Shown in pieces: positions 48,185 to 57,900 of a stretch of DNA of 64,000 nucleotides. This stretch comes from an uncultured Caulobacterales bacterium (GTDB taxonomy: Bacteria > Pseudomonadota > Alphaproteobacteria > Caulobacterales > Caulobacteraceae), in NCBI GenBank assembly GCA_903840435.1, contig CAIMFV010000023.1, positions 1 through 64,000 of the forward strand. Reading direction: 5' to 3'. A program made the position numbers and the translations under genes. The first letter of the stretch is position 1; each line of letters starts with the position of its first letter. The notes under the pieces are model-generated. The model saw only the letters and a program-made list of their open reading frames with translations. It had not been told where the DNA came from and ran no database searches.

Positions 48185-49089
48185 GGCAGGCGCGCTCCCA
48201 TCGCGGCTTCCAGGACAGCGTACCAGTCGGCGCGGGTCCAGCGAGGTGTATAGGCCTCAGGAATCTCGGCAATGCGATCCAAGCTTTGGGTTCCGACGAT
48301 TGGGATGGGTCGCGCCGGATGGGCCATGATCCAGCTATAGGCCGCCGCCGACACCGAAACGGCAAAACGGTCCGCCACGGATTGCAGTGCGCCCACCACC
48401 GCCGATTCGCGCGGCGTCGTCGGTGCGGCCAGACGCCCGCCGCCTAAGGGCGACCAGGCAAGTACCGCCATGTCGCGTCGGATGGCCTGGTCGAGCACAC
48501 CGTCTGAGATGGGACTGATCGCCAGGGGCGAAAACTCCGGTTGGCAAGACACCACGGGCAAAGACAGGAAGGCGGCGAGGGCCTCGACCTGAGCCGGTGT
48601 AAAGTTCGACACTCCGACCGCCCCGATCTTGCCAGACGCATGGGCAGCTTCGAGGGCGCGGGCAATTTCAGCCGGATGGGTTAAGATGTCGGGACGGTGG
48701 ATTTGCCATAGCGCCACATGGTCAAGACGTAGGCGGGTCAGCGAGGCGTCAATGGCCGAGGTGAGATAGGTCGCGCTTGAATCATAGGGCACGCCGGGAA
48801 TAATGCCGCCCTTGGTGGCGATGACCATTTTTGCCACGAGGCCCGGCGTGCTTGCCAAAACCTCGCCAAACAGTGCTTCAGCAGCCCCGAACCCGCCCCC
48901 ATCGCCAAAGCCATAAATGTCAGCCGTATCAAAAAGGGTGACGCCCGCATCGAGCGCCGCCTGCACGCGGCTCCTAGCCTGCGAAACGTCTTGGCCTTTA
49001 AAGCGCCACATGCCCCAGGCGAGCGAGGAGACCAAGGGGCCGCCTGGATAGAGGGCGCGGGAGTGGGGAGGGGCGTCAAGCTGTGTCAT
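48181..49089 (-). CDS. Aldo-keto reductase of the sulfoquinovose operon, probable 6-oxo-glucose reductase (SmoB-like)
   Basis: The 302-residue barrel enzyme has the AKR tetrad D54, Y59 (LFDTADIYGFG), K93 (ATKGGIIPG) and H131 (LWQIHRPD). A Gly-rich insertion after Tyr59 (GFGDGGGFGAAEALFGE) distinguishes it from the other reductase at 1569. In the sulfo-SMO pathway SmoB reduces 6-oxo-glucose to glucose with NAD(P)H. It is first in the four-gene operon and overlaps the monooxygenase by 4 bp. The function is inferred from context and fold. Confidence 0.82.
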   Translation of the reverse strand: MTQLDAPPHSRALYPGGPLVSSLAWGMWRFKGQDVSQARSRVQAALDAGVTLFDTADIYGFGDGGGFGAAEALFGEVLASTPGLVAKMVIATKGGIIPGVPYDSSATYLTSAIDASLTRLRLDHVALWQIHRPDILTHPAEIARALEAAHASGKIGAVGVSNFTPAQVEALAAFLSLPVVSCQPEFSPLAISPISDGVLDQAIRRDMAVLAWSPLGGGRLAAPTTPRESAVVGALQSVADRFAVSVSAAAYSWIMAHPARPIPIVGTQSLDRIAEIPEAYTPRWTRADWYAVLEAAMGARLP

Positions 49090-49169
49090 GGCCGCACCCT
49101 ATCCGTCTCGCCGCCCCTGTCAATTCCACCTGTGGGTATCTAGATATATAGTATAGCAAATACAGATAT
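49090..49169. promoter_or_regulatory. AT-rich gap between dabA and the sulfoquinovose operon
   Basis: This 80-bp gap holds TATCTAGATA (49137-49146), a perfect 10-bp palindrome, in the most AT-rich stretch nearby, with -10-like TATACT on the minus strand at about 49149-49154. It is the likely promoter and operator of the sulfoquinovose operon. No dedicated regulator gene adjoins it. Confidence 0.4.
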
Positions 49170-51566
49170 TTATGCGGCCTCAGACTTGTTCTCTGCGCCG
49201 TCGCCCACCGCCTGCCACGCCGACACCTTGCGATATCGCCACGCCATGCGCCCGGTCTCATTAAGCGCAAAAAGGTGCAGCCAGCGATTGTCGAACAGGG
49301 CGCGCAACCCATCGTGCTTTTGCAGGATTGCATCGATCGCGGCGCACGGGGCTTCAACACAGACGCTCAGGCGCAAGGGCTCGTGGACGAAGCGAGCGCC
49401 GTCATGCACCGATTGCCAGGGAAGCCCTGCGCGCAAGGGCCCGGTCGTCCCTTCTAAGACGCCAAGCCCGCCGACCACATTGTGCAAGGTCTTATCGCCG
49501 CACCCGAACACCTGTGGCGCAACGGTTGCGCCATAATATTGCAGGCTGATCCAACTCGCCACCACCACTGGTGCGGTCAGGATGAGCTCTAAGGTTTTGA
49601 AGTCCTGGTCGCTGCGCCAGTCATAGTCGTGCAGGAAAGCGCGCCCTTGCAGCGATTTGCCCAAGGTCCGCCGCCGGGGCGCGATGATAAAGGCTTGGCA
49701 GCCCGCGAGCCCCCATTCGGGCCGCGTTTCCGACCAATCGCCTCCGCGCCGCTTAAGGGAGGCCTCGCCCTTCGCCCGGGGCAGCCGCACGGCCCGCTCG
49801 GTGCGCGCCAAGGCGCCAGCCGCCCCCAACCAGGCCTTGGCTTGAGCGATGTCGAGACTGTGGGCGGCGGTGTCAAAGTCTTGCGTGAACAACCGCACTT
49901 CATCGCTCGGCGTATCATGCAGGCCCGCCAGGAACAGCGTGTCGCTCGGGATGGAAAAGCCCTCTCCGACAAGGCCTTGGCGCACCTGCGGATCATTGAG
50001 CAGGCTCACCAACAGCCGGGCATTGGCCTCCCCCGAATAGCCGCCACAGGCGCCGCACTGCAAGGCGCTGGCGTGCGGAGCATTTACCACCTTGGCGCCA
50101 TGGCCAATGATCAGGACGAGGCGGGCAAACCCGCCGGTCCAGGACATGGCCCGCAGGACAGAGGCCGCCATCGCAATGCGGCTCGGCAAGGGCGGCTCAG
50201 TCCGAAAGCGTGGAGGCGGGTCTTCCGCATCGGTGTGACCGGCGAAACCCAGCGCGTCGCGCAACAGCTTTTCGACATAGAGGGGTCCTGCCGCCTCGAC
50301 AAAGGCGAAGGATGAGACGGCGGCCAATTTGAACCGCATCCAGGCCCGCTTCGCTCGGGCCTGAATTCGCGTGGCAAATTCGAGACCGACCCGGCCCTGG
50401 TCCTGCGGCTCACTGGCGAGCTGGGGCGCGAGAAGTGCGGGAAGGCGCAACTCCTCCACATCGGAGGCAAAGCGCCGATGCGCCACGCCTAAGCCAAAGA
50501 AACCTGCAAAACCAAGGGTTTGAACGGTATCAGACTGCGCGTCCAGGGCTCGGCGGAAAACTTCTGATCGGACATCAATGCAAAAGGCCGCTTGAAGGGC
50601 CGGGCGATCCGAAGGCGTCGCGCTGACAGGCTCTGCCAGCGTCGCGGAAAGGCCCCTTTGAGCGCTGCGTTCGCTGGCCTCTTGCAAAATCTCATCGAGC
50701 ACATCGTCGGCTGTGACCTCCGCCGGGGAGGCATGAAGCGCGAGGCTCGCCTGCCAGTCTGCCGCGATAAGGTCGCCATAGACGCGATAGAGGCTCGCCT
50801 CCCATTGCAGGCGTATGGTTAGGAAGTCGGTGGGTGTCGCCTCCATTTCACCGCGCAGGTCCGCCTGCCATTGCAAGTATCTGGCATATTGGGCCCATCC
50901 GCCAAGGGTCACCAAAAGCTGGTGAAAATAGGTCTCAAGCGCGGCTTCGGGTGGGGCCAACTGGTCCACCATGGTTTGCAAGGCCTGATGCGCCCGGTCT
51001 GGCGCGGCATAAACATCGCTGGCAAAACCGCTCAGGCCAAGAATTTCCGGCGTCAGATCATGGGTGGCAAAGGCGCGCCAGGCGCCATAGGCCGAAGCAT
51101 CGCGCGGTGCGATCCACAACGCCTGTCCTTGGTCGCAATAGGCTGCAGCCCAGGCGTTAAACCGATCCGCGATGATCCCCGGCCAATCGATGCCGGAAAC
51201 CTGTGCCGCGAGATCGGCAACGGTCGGCGGTGGGCGTCGGCTGGGTGCCGTCTGCTGCAAAGCGGCCAAGAGCGCGGCTAGCGAACGGGGGCGAAGTGGA
51301 GAGCTTGCGGCCGCCAGAGCCTCGGCAAGATCGACTTCTGTCAGCAAGCCTTGCCGCCACTGGTCGAGATACCAGGGACGGGGCATGACGACGGGGCCAG
51401 CGCCCACCCGCGCCAGCCGGGCGCTCGCTTCAGCCAAGCTGAGATGGGCTTGGCCGAGATAGGGATTGACCGCCACGCTTGCCGCCAAGGGCCAGGCCGG
51501 TGGAATGGCGCGCGCCGCCCGCGCGGCGGCGAGGGATACAGGCGTTGAGACCGCGTCTAATTTCAT
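49170..51566 (-). CDS. dabA: Inorganic carbon transporter subunit DabA (DUF2309)
   Basis: The 798-residue carbonic-anhydrase-like subunit of the DAB energy-coupled bicarbonate accumulation system is present. Zinc ligands known from Halothiobacillus DabA2 are visible: C329 and D331 (AFCIDVRSE), H489 (IGHGAKVVN) and C504 ([11 protein letters not shown]), with the same 15-residue spacing between the last two. The start is ATG 51564-51566, overlapping the dabB stop by 4 bp and preceded by AAGGAGA; an upstream ATG at 51587 is less suited. DabA turns CO2 into bicarbonate using energy coupled through DabB. Confidence 0.93.
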   Translation of the reverse strand: MKLDAVSTPVSLAAARAARAIPPAWPLAASVAVNPYLGQAHLSLAEASARLARVGAGPVVMPRPWYLDQWRQGLLTEVDLAEALAAASSPLRPRSLAALLAALQQTAPSRRPPPTVADLAAQVSGIDWPGIIADRFNAWAAAYCDQGQALWIAPRDASAYGAWRAFATHDLTPEILGLSGFASDVYAAPDRAHQALQTMVDQLAPPEAALETYFHQLLVTLGGWAQYARYLQWQADLRGEMEATPTDFLTIRLQWEASLYRVYGDLIAADWQASLALHASPAEVTADDVLDEILQEASERSAQRGLSATLAEPVSATPSDRPALQAAFCIDVRSEVFRRALDAQSDTVQTLGFAGFFGLGVAHRRFASDVEELRLPALLAPQLASEPQDQGRVGLEFATRIQARAKRAWMRFKLAAVSSFAFVEAAGPLYVEKLLRDALGFAGHTDAEDPPPRFRTEPPLPSRIAMAASVLRAMSWTGGFARLVLIIGHGAKVVNAPHASALQCGACGGYSGEANARLLVSLLNDPQVRQGLVGEGFSIPSDTLFLAGLHDTPSDEVRLFTQDFDTAAHSLDIAQAKAWLGAAGALARTERAVRLPRAKGEASLKRRGGDWSETRPEWGLAGCQAFIIAPRRRTLGKSLQGRAFLHDYDWRSDQDFKTLELILTAPVVVASWISLQYYGATVAPQVFGCGDKTLHNVVGGLGVLEGTTGPLRAGLPWQSVHDGARFVHEPLRLSVCVEAPCAAIDAILQKHDGLRALFDNRWLHLFALNETGRMAWRYRKVSAWQAVGDGAENKSEAA

Positions 51567-53155
51567 GGCTGTCTCCTTGGCAGACATTGGATTTGCGCGC
51601 TCCGCCAGCCGCCAAGCAGCCGGTCAAACAGGGCATTGGCGTAGAAACCATTTGAGAGGTGGACCCTCAGCCCTGCCGCCGCCGGATGGTGGGCCCAGAG
51701 CGGGAACATGGCTTGGATCACCGCCACCCCGCCGAAACTAATGACGCTCAGCCCAATCAATCCCCATTGTAACGGGCCTGGGCTTGGTGGGGCGGGGAGG
51801 AGGCCCGCCGTTGCCGCCACGGCCAGGGCTTGCAAGGCGAAATAGCTGATCGAGGCGCCCAACCCATAGGCCAGGGTGCGATAGGTCAGCGCCCGGGGTG
51901 CAGCATCGGCCAAGCCTTGGGCGAGCAGATAGGCGACGCCGAAAATCAAAATGGCGCCAAGCGCAATGGCTTGGGGCGACTTGTGGGCCAAGCCGAAGGC
52001 CAGTCCGAACGCCAACCCAACCAGAGCATAGACGCCTAGGGCGAGCGCAAAGGCGCGCGCCACGGCGGCGCCATTAGGAATGGCCACGGGGCCTGGGCGG
52101 CGCTGAGCGGCCACGGCCTCCACCGCCCCGCCGGAGGCGAGGAAAGCGTGGGCCTTATAAAGCGAATGGGCGAGAATGTGCAGCAGCGCTAAGGGGAAGA
52201 GGCCAAGGCCGCATTCCAAAATCATAAAGCCCATCTGCGCCACGGTGGACCAGGCCAGTGAGGTCTTCACAGCCGGTTGGGTCAACATCACCATGCCGCC
52301 GAACAGGGCGGAAAAGCCGCCAATCACCACCAGGAAGGCGAGGACGCCCGGCGCCAAAACCATCAGGTCGGCGAAACGGATGAGCAAAAACCCACCGGCA
52401 TTGATGACCCCTGCGTGCAAGAGCGCCGAGACCGGCGTCGGAGTCTCCATGACCTCGGTCAGCCAGCCATGGGTCGGAAACTGCGCAGATTTCAGCGCTG
52501 CAGCCAAAGCCAGGAGCGCGCAGGCGAGGGTCGTCGCGCCGCTCGCGCTGCCCAGGCGGGCGGCGGCGAGAATGGCGCCAATGTCGAGCGTGCCGAAATG
52601 GCGAGCCATCAGCAGAGCCGCACCGATCAAGGCCAGATCGCCCAGACGTGCGGTGACGAACTTCTTCCGGGCTGCCCGCTGGGCGGCGGCGCGGGTCGGG
52701 TAGAAGAGCAGTAATTGGTGCAGGCAAAGACTGGTGGCGACCCAGGCCAGCACGAACTGCACCAGGTTTCCGGCCAAAACCAAGCTGAGCACGGCTGCGA
52801 GGGTGAAACACAACCACCCGGTAAAGAGGCCCTGTCTTGGCTCGCCGTCGAGATAGGTTGCCGCGTAGCGAACAACGATCCAGCCGATAAATGCCACGAG
52901 GACCGCCATGGCGACGCTGACCGCATCGAGCCGGACAGAGACGATCACCCACTCGGATCGGAGCGCGACATTCACACCAGGTCCGCAGACCGCGAGCCAA
53001 ACTGTGCAGGCGAGCGCAACGGCCAAAGCGCCGAGCGCGCAGGCCTCTGCCCAGACCAAGGCCATGCGGGGCCGCAGGCCCCCTTGAGCAAATCCAACAC
53101 TGCCCGCCAAGATCAACAACACGGGCGCGCCGAGGGCGATGAGCGTGATGGGCAA
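51563..53155 (-). CDS. dabB: Inorganic carbon transporter membrane subunit DabB
   Basis: The 530-residue polytopic protein belongs to the proton-translocating NADH dehydrogenase ND5/MrpA-like family (PF00361 type). Its motifs are [28 protein letters not shown] (quoted in parts: [12 protein letters not shown] and [13 protein letters not shown]) and [14 protein letters not shown]. Pairing with dabA identifies it as DabB rather than a complex I or Mrp subunit. About 13 helices are visible. It is first in the operon and lies 104 bp from a divergent LysR gene. Confidence 0.92.
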   Translation of the reverse strand: MPITLIALGAPVLLILAGSVGFAQGGLRPRMALVWAEACALGALAVALACTVWLAVCGPGVNVALRSEWVIVSVRLDAVSVAMAVLVAFIGWIVVRYAATYLDGEPRQGLFTGWLCFTLAAVLSLVLAGNLVQFVLAWVATSLCLHQLLLFYPTRAAAQRAARKKFVTARLGDLALIGAALLMARHFGTLDIGAILAAARLGSASGATTLACALLALAAALKSAQFPTHGWLTEVMETPTPVSALLHAGVINAGGFLLIRFADLMVLAPGVLAFLVVIGGFSALFGGMVMLTQPAVKTSLAWSTVAQMGFMILECGLGLFPLALLHILAHSLYKAHAFLASGGAVEAVAAQRRPGPVAIPNGAAVARAFALALGVYALVGLAFGLAFGLAHKSPQAIALGAILIFGVAYLLAQGLADAAPRALTYRTLAYGLGASISYFALQALAVAATAGLLPAPPSPGPLQWGLIGLSVISFGGVAVIQAMFPLWAHHPAAAGLRVHLSNGFYANALFDRLLGGWRSAQIQCLPRRQP

Positions 53156-53259
53156 GGCGGGGGTCCTCTCAAGGCCGATGAACGCCTCCCTTTACCCGGC
53201 AAAGAAGCTTCTTAAAAATTCATTGTTTAGATCAAATCATTCTGTTTAAGTGAACGTCC

Positions 53260-54156
53260 ATGAAGGCACTTAATTTCAACCACCTGCGATATTTCTGGTT
53301 TGTCGCCCACGAAGGCGGCCTGAATCGCGCCGCCCAGCGCCTGAACCTGTCCCAGTCGGCCCTGTCGGTGCAAATCCACAAACTTGAGCAGCAGATTGGC
53401 CACGGGCTGTTCGACCGGATCGGCAATCGGCTCATCTTGACCGAGGCGGGCCGTATTGCGCTCGATTATGCCGATGCGGTGTTTGCGGCAGGCGATGAAA
53501 TGCTCAACACCCTAGACGGTCGCCCGAGGCTGAGCCGCCAGATGCTGAAGGTCGGCGCCTTGACCACCCTGTCGCGGAATTTCCAGCTCGAGTTTTTACG
53601 CCCGCTGCTCGGCCGGAGCGATGTTGAGTTGATCGTCCGCAGCGGCTCATTGCGTGACCTTCTTGCCCAACTCGAGGCCCACACCCTGGATGTGGTCTTA
53701 GCCACCGAGGCCGTGCACCGCGACGCCAGCACCCCCTTTCGCAATCGCCTCTTGGCCGCGCAACCGGTCAGCTTGGTCGGTCGGGCGCGCGCCGATCGAC
53801 CGCCATTTCAATTCCCGCAGGATCTCGCCAAGGAGCCGGTACTCTTGCCGAGCCTCGATAGCGGTGTGCGCCTTGGCTTTGATCGCCTGCTTGATCTCGC
53901 AGGCGTGCGGCCGGTCATTTCGGCCGAGGTAGACGACATGGCGATGTTGCGCCTCCTCGCCCGGGAAAGTGACGGCGTAAGTCTTGTGCCGCCGATTGTC
54001 GTCCGCGATGAGCTTGAGGCGGGACTATTGGTCGAGCTCTGTCGCATCCCGCAACTGACCGAAAACTTTTACGCCATTACCCAGGCGCGCCGTTTTCCCA
54101 ATCCGCTTCTCGGCGATGTCTTCGCCCCTTACGATCTTGCGCCGACCGAGACCTGA
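53260..54156 (+). CDS. LysR-family regulator of the dab operon
   Basis: The 298-residue regulator has the N-terminal HTH LNRAAQRLNLSQSALSVQIH (about residues 21-40) and then KLEQQIGHGLFDR. Its opening NFNHLRYFWFVAHEGG and overall sequence resemble the NhaR-like LysR subgroup. It is divergent from dabB. The 104-bp gap contains repeated TGTTTA-type elements near 53223 and 53243, which could be binding sites. Control of bicarbonate uptake is inferred from the arrangement, which is common for dab operons. Confidence 0.88.
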   Translation: MKALNFNHLRYFWFVAHEGGLNRAAQRLNLSQSALSVQIHKLEQQIGHGLFDRIGNRLILTEAGRIALDYADAVFAAGDEMLNTLDGRPRLSRQMLKVGALTTLSRNFQLEFLRPLLGRSDVELIVRSGSLRDLLAQLEAHTLDVVLATEAVHRDASTPFRNRLLAAQPVSLVGRARADRPPFQFPQDLAKEPVLLPSLDSGVRLGFDRLLDLAGVRPVISAEVDDMAMLRLLARESDGVSLVPPIVVRDELEAGLLVELCRIPQLTENFYAITQARRFPNPLLGDVFAPYDLAPTET

Positions 54157-54184
54157 TCCCAGGCGCGGAGCCAAGCCTTCCCCC

Positions 54185-54787
54185 TCAAGCCGATGCAAGT
54201 TTCGCCGCCGCCAAGGTTTCGCGGACGCGCATCAAGGCAAGGCCCGCCGGGTCATTTTCACCGAGCATGTCGAAGGTGTTGTAAACGGCAAAGGCGCAAT
54301 GGCCGTGAACGGTGGCGATCAAGGACCGCGCCATGGTCAAGAGTTGGCTGGGTGAGGCGTTTGGCAAAACGGTGGCAATTTCTTCCGCCACCTGAGCGAT
54401 CAAATTGGCCGCCACCTCTTGATACCAGTCAGGCGCCGGACCCCGATCCGCCATGTGGTGCTCATAGATCGCCATCCAAGTGCGCGGGTTTTGCAGCGCG
54501 AAATCAAAATAGCCCCGCACCAAGGCGGCGATCCGATCCGGTGGATTTTCAGCTAGCCGCGCCGCGAGGAAGTCGGACCAAAGCTTTAAGGTCCGCGCAT
54601 TGATCGACAAGAGGAGGCCGTCGAGGCTGCCAAAGACCACATAGAGGGTGCCAATCGAATAGCCGACCCGCTTGGCCACGTCGCGGGCTGAAAAGCGCGA
54701 CAGCCCCGTTTCAGCCAGCAGACGCCATCCCTCCAGGATGAACAGCGCCTTCAGCTCGTCGCGTGTGTGATCCGATCTTCGTCCCAT
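54185..54787 (-). CDS. TetR-family transcriptional regulator
   Basis: The 200-residue repressor-type protein has an N-terminal HTH in FSARDVAKRVGYSIGTLYVVFGSLDGLL (about residues 29-56; quoted core DVAKRVGYSIGTLY). A helical ligand domain follows, with FDFALQNPRTWMAIYEHHMA, typical of a TetR C-terminal type. ATG 54785-54787 with GCGGAG upstream is preferred over the upstream start at 54814. Two matching 15-bp operators lie immediately upstream. It is divergent from the LplT-PlsC-synthetase fusion gene and probably represses both. Confidence 0.9.
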   Translation of the reverse strand: MGRRSDHTRDELKALFILEGWRLLAETGLSRFSARDVAKRVGYSIGTLYVVFGSLDGLLLSINARTLKLWSDFLAARLAENPPDRIAALVRGYFDFALQNPRTWMAIYEHHMADRGPAPDWYQEVAANLIAQVAEEIATVLPNASPSQLLTMARSLIATVHGHCAFAVYNTFDMLGENDPAGLALMRVRETLAAAKLASA

Positions 54788-54806
54788 TTTGACTCCGCAG
54801 AAATAA

Positions 54807-54843
54807 TTGAGCACCGTTCAAAAAACAATTGAACACCGCTCAA
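54807..54843. promoter_or_regulatory. Two 15-bp TetR-type operators
   Basis: TTGAGCACCGTTCAA (54807-54821) and TTGAACACCGCTCAA (54829-54843) share the pattern TTGARCACCGYTCAA, with TTGA/TCAA ends as inverted half-sites. They are 22 bp apart centre to centre, two helical turns on one DNA face. They lie between the TetR gene and the divergent acyltransferase fusion, as expected for autoregulation and control of the neighbour. Confidence 0.8.
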
Positions 54844-54908
54844 TTCTGTGTTTAAACCAACCCGTTCGTCAAGCGGGATTGTCCGCTTAAGCGACCGGAG
54901 ACCTTCAC

Positions 54909-57900
54909 ATGTCGAACCCGTTCAGCCTTTTGACTCACCAAAAATTCGCGCCCCTGTTCGTGACCAACCTGACCGGAACTCTGAACGACAACCTATTCAA
55001 GACTGCCTTGATGATTTTGGCCAGCTATGGCCTTATTCACGCCGCACACGGCAATGCCGCTGTGCTCGGCGTCGCCGCCACGGCCCTCTTTACACTGCCC
55101 TTCTTGCTTTTTGCTGGTCTTGCAGGCGAGATTGCCGATTCCATCGACCGGGTTGTCATCTTGCGCTGGGTCAAGGCGATGGAATTGGTCATTTTGACCG
55201 TTGCGCTGGCGGGCTTTGCCACAGCGTCGGTGCCGCTCCTGTTGGGCGCACTCTTTCTGCTCGGTGTGCACTCCTCGCTATTTGTCGCGGTGAAGTTTGC
55301 CATCCTGCCCGGCGCGGTGAAACAAGACGAGCTCCTTGCCGCGTCCAGCCTGATGGAGGCGGGCGGGTTTATCGCTATTCTCGTCGGCCAAGCCTTGGCG
55401 GGTCTTGTGAGCCCTGCCCTGGCAGCGACCTTGACCGTTGGCTTTAGCCTTGTCGGCCTGGTGGCGTCCTTCTTTGTCACCCGCCAGCCTGAGCCGGAAC
55501 AGGCTGCCCTGCCGATCTTAAATCCAATCAAGGCCAATCTTGGCCTCTGGGGCCGCGCCCGCCGGACCCCGAAGGCCTTCCGCGCCATGCTCGGCATTGC
55601 GTGGTTCTATGCCGCAGGCGCCATTCTCCTGTCTGAACTCGCCCCGATCACCCGCCAGATTCTTGGCGCAGGTCCAGAGGTGGTGTCGCTGTTCCTGGCT
55701 CTGTTTTCGGTCGGCGTCGCCTTAGGAGCCCTCGCCAGCAATGCGATTTTGAAGGGGGAAGTTTCCACGCGGCTTGCGCCCATAACCGCCGCCGCTTTTG
55801 CCCTTGTCTTGTTCGACCTCGCCATGGGTCTGATGGGCTATGCGACGCCCCAAGTGGGCGCCAATGTTCGTGCCTTTGTTGCGACGCCGGAAGCTTGGCG
55901 CATCCTCTTCGACGTCACCGCACTTGCCTTTATTGGCGGGTTGTTCGCCGCGCCACTGACGGCTGTCATCCAAGCTGAGAGCCCGGAAAGCGAAAGAGCC
56001 CGCCTTCAGGCAGCCAATAGCCTGATCACCGCCTTTGTCTGCGTCGTGGCCCTGTCTGTTGCTGGCCTCGCCTTGAAGTTTGGCATGGGCCTCGCTGCCT
56101 TGATCCTGGCTCTGGCCTTGGTCGCCGCCATGGTGGCCATAGCCGCCATCGTCTCGGACCCTGCCGCGATCCTCAAGCCTGTTCTGCGCCTTGTCTTTAA
56201 GCTCGCCTTTCGGGTTGAGGTGACGGGACTTGAGAACCTGCCAAAGGACGGCCAACCGGCAGTCCTGGTGGTCAACCACCTATCCTATCTGGACGGCGCC
56301 TTGATCGGAGCGGTCCTGCCGGGCAAGCCTGCCTTTGCGGTGCATTCCGCCATTGCCCGCGCCTGGTGGATGAAACCCGTCCTGCCGCTGTTCGCCGCCT
56401 TTCCGGTGGATATGACCAGCCCCCTCTCGACCCGCCGCATGGTCAAGGCCTTGAAGGGCGGCCAAAGCTTGGTGATCTTCCCCGAGGGACGCATCACCGT
56501 CACCGGCGCCTTGATGAAGGTGTTTTCCGGCCCGGCCATGGTGGCGGAAAAGAGCGGCGCGCCGATCATCCCGATCCATATTGACGGCCCGCAATATAGC
56601 CCCTTTTCGCTGCTGCGCGGCAAGGTGAAGCGTCGCCTGTTCCCCAAGGTCCGCATCACTATTCATCCAGCGGCCCAGATTGAAAATGAGGGCTCCGCGC
56701 GGCATCGTCGTCAGGCAGGGGCCCAAGCGCTCTATGATCTGATGAGCACCGCTGCCTTTGCCTCGGCGTCCAAGGATCAAACCCTGGTTGAAGCTCTGCT
56801 CGGCGCCCGCCAGATCCACGGAGGCGGCCAAATGATCCTCGAAGACGTCAAGCGTGCCCCCCTCACCTATGATCGCTTGATCATCGGCGCTCGGGTTTTG
56901 GGACGGGTAATTTGCGCTGAAGGAGAGCCGGGCGACGCGGTCGGCTTGATGCTGCCCAATGTCAATGCCGCGGTGGTGGCGTTCTTTGGGCTGCAATCCT
57001 ATGGGCGCGTGGCGGCCATGCTGAACTATTCCGCCGGTCCGCAGCACCTGTCAGACGCCTGTCGCGCCGCAGGGGTGCGGCGGGTCGTTACCTCTCGCGC
57101 CTTTGTTGCGCAAGCCAAGTTGGAGGGGTGCGTGACGCGCCTTGAATCTGAAAGGGTCGCGATCCTCTGGTTAGAGGATTTGGCTGCGCGCATCAGCGCC
57201 TTTGACCGTCTTGCCGCCTTGGTTGCGGATCGGATGGGCTGGGCTGGACGGCCTGTCGGCAAGGCGAGCGACATCGCCGTCATCCTCTTCACCTCAGGCT
57301 CGGAAGGCGCGCCAAAAGGGGTGGCTCTGACCCATCAAAACCTGTTGGCCAATTGCCATCAGGTCGCGGCCCGCATCGACTTTAATCCAACCGATAAGGT
57401 TTTGAACGCCTTGCCAATGTTCCACGCCTTTGGCCTGACGGGCGCGACGCTATTGCCGATTTTCAACGGGGTTAGAGCGCTCCTTTATCCCAACCCCTTG
57501 CACTATGCGGCGGTTCCGGCACTGGCCTATGATGCAAGCGCCACGATCCTCTTTGGCTCCGACACCTTCCTCCTCGGCTATGCCCGTCAGGCCCAAGCCT
57601 ATGACTTCTATAGCGTCCGTTACATCTTTGCGGGCGCCGAGCGGGTGAAGCCGGAAACGGCTGATCTCTACATGCAAAAGTTCGGCATCCGCCTCTTAGA
57701 AGGCTATGGGGCAACCGAATGTGCGCCTGTCATTGCCGTCAATAGTCCCATGCACTTTAAGGCCGGAACGGTCGGACGCATTTTGCCCGGCATAGCGCTC
57801 GCCTTGGACCCGGTCGAAGGGGTTGAGACGGGCGGACGTCTGCGCCTGCGGGGACCCAATATCATGGCAGGCTATTATCTGGTTTCCGACCCGGGACGCC

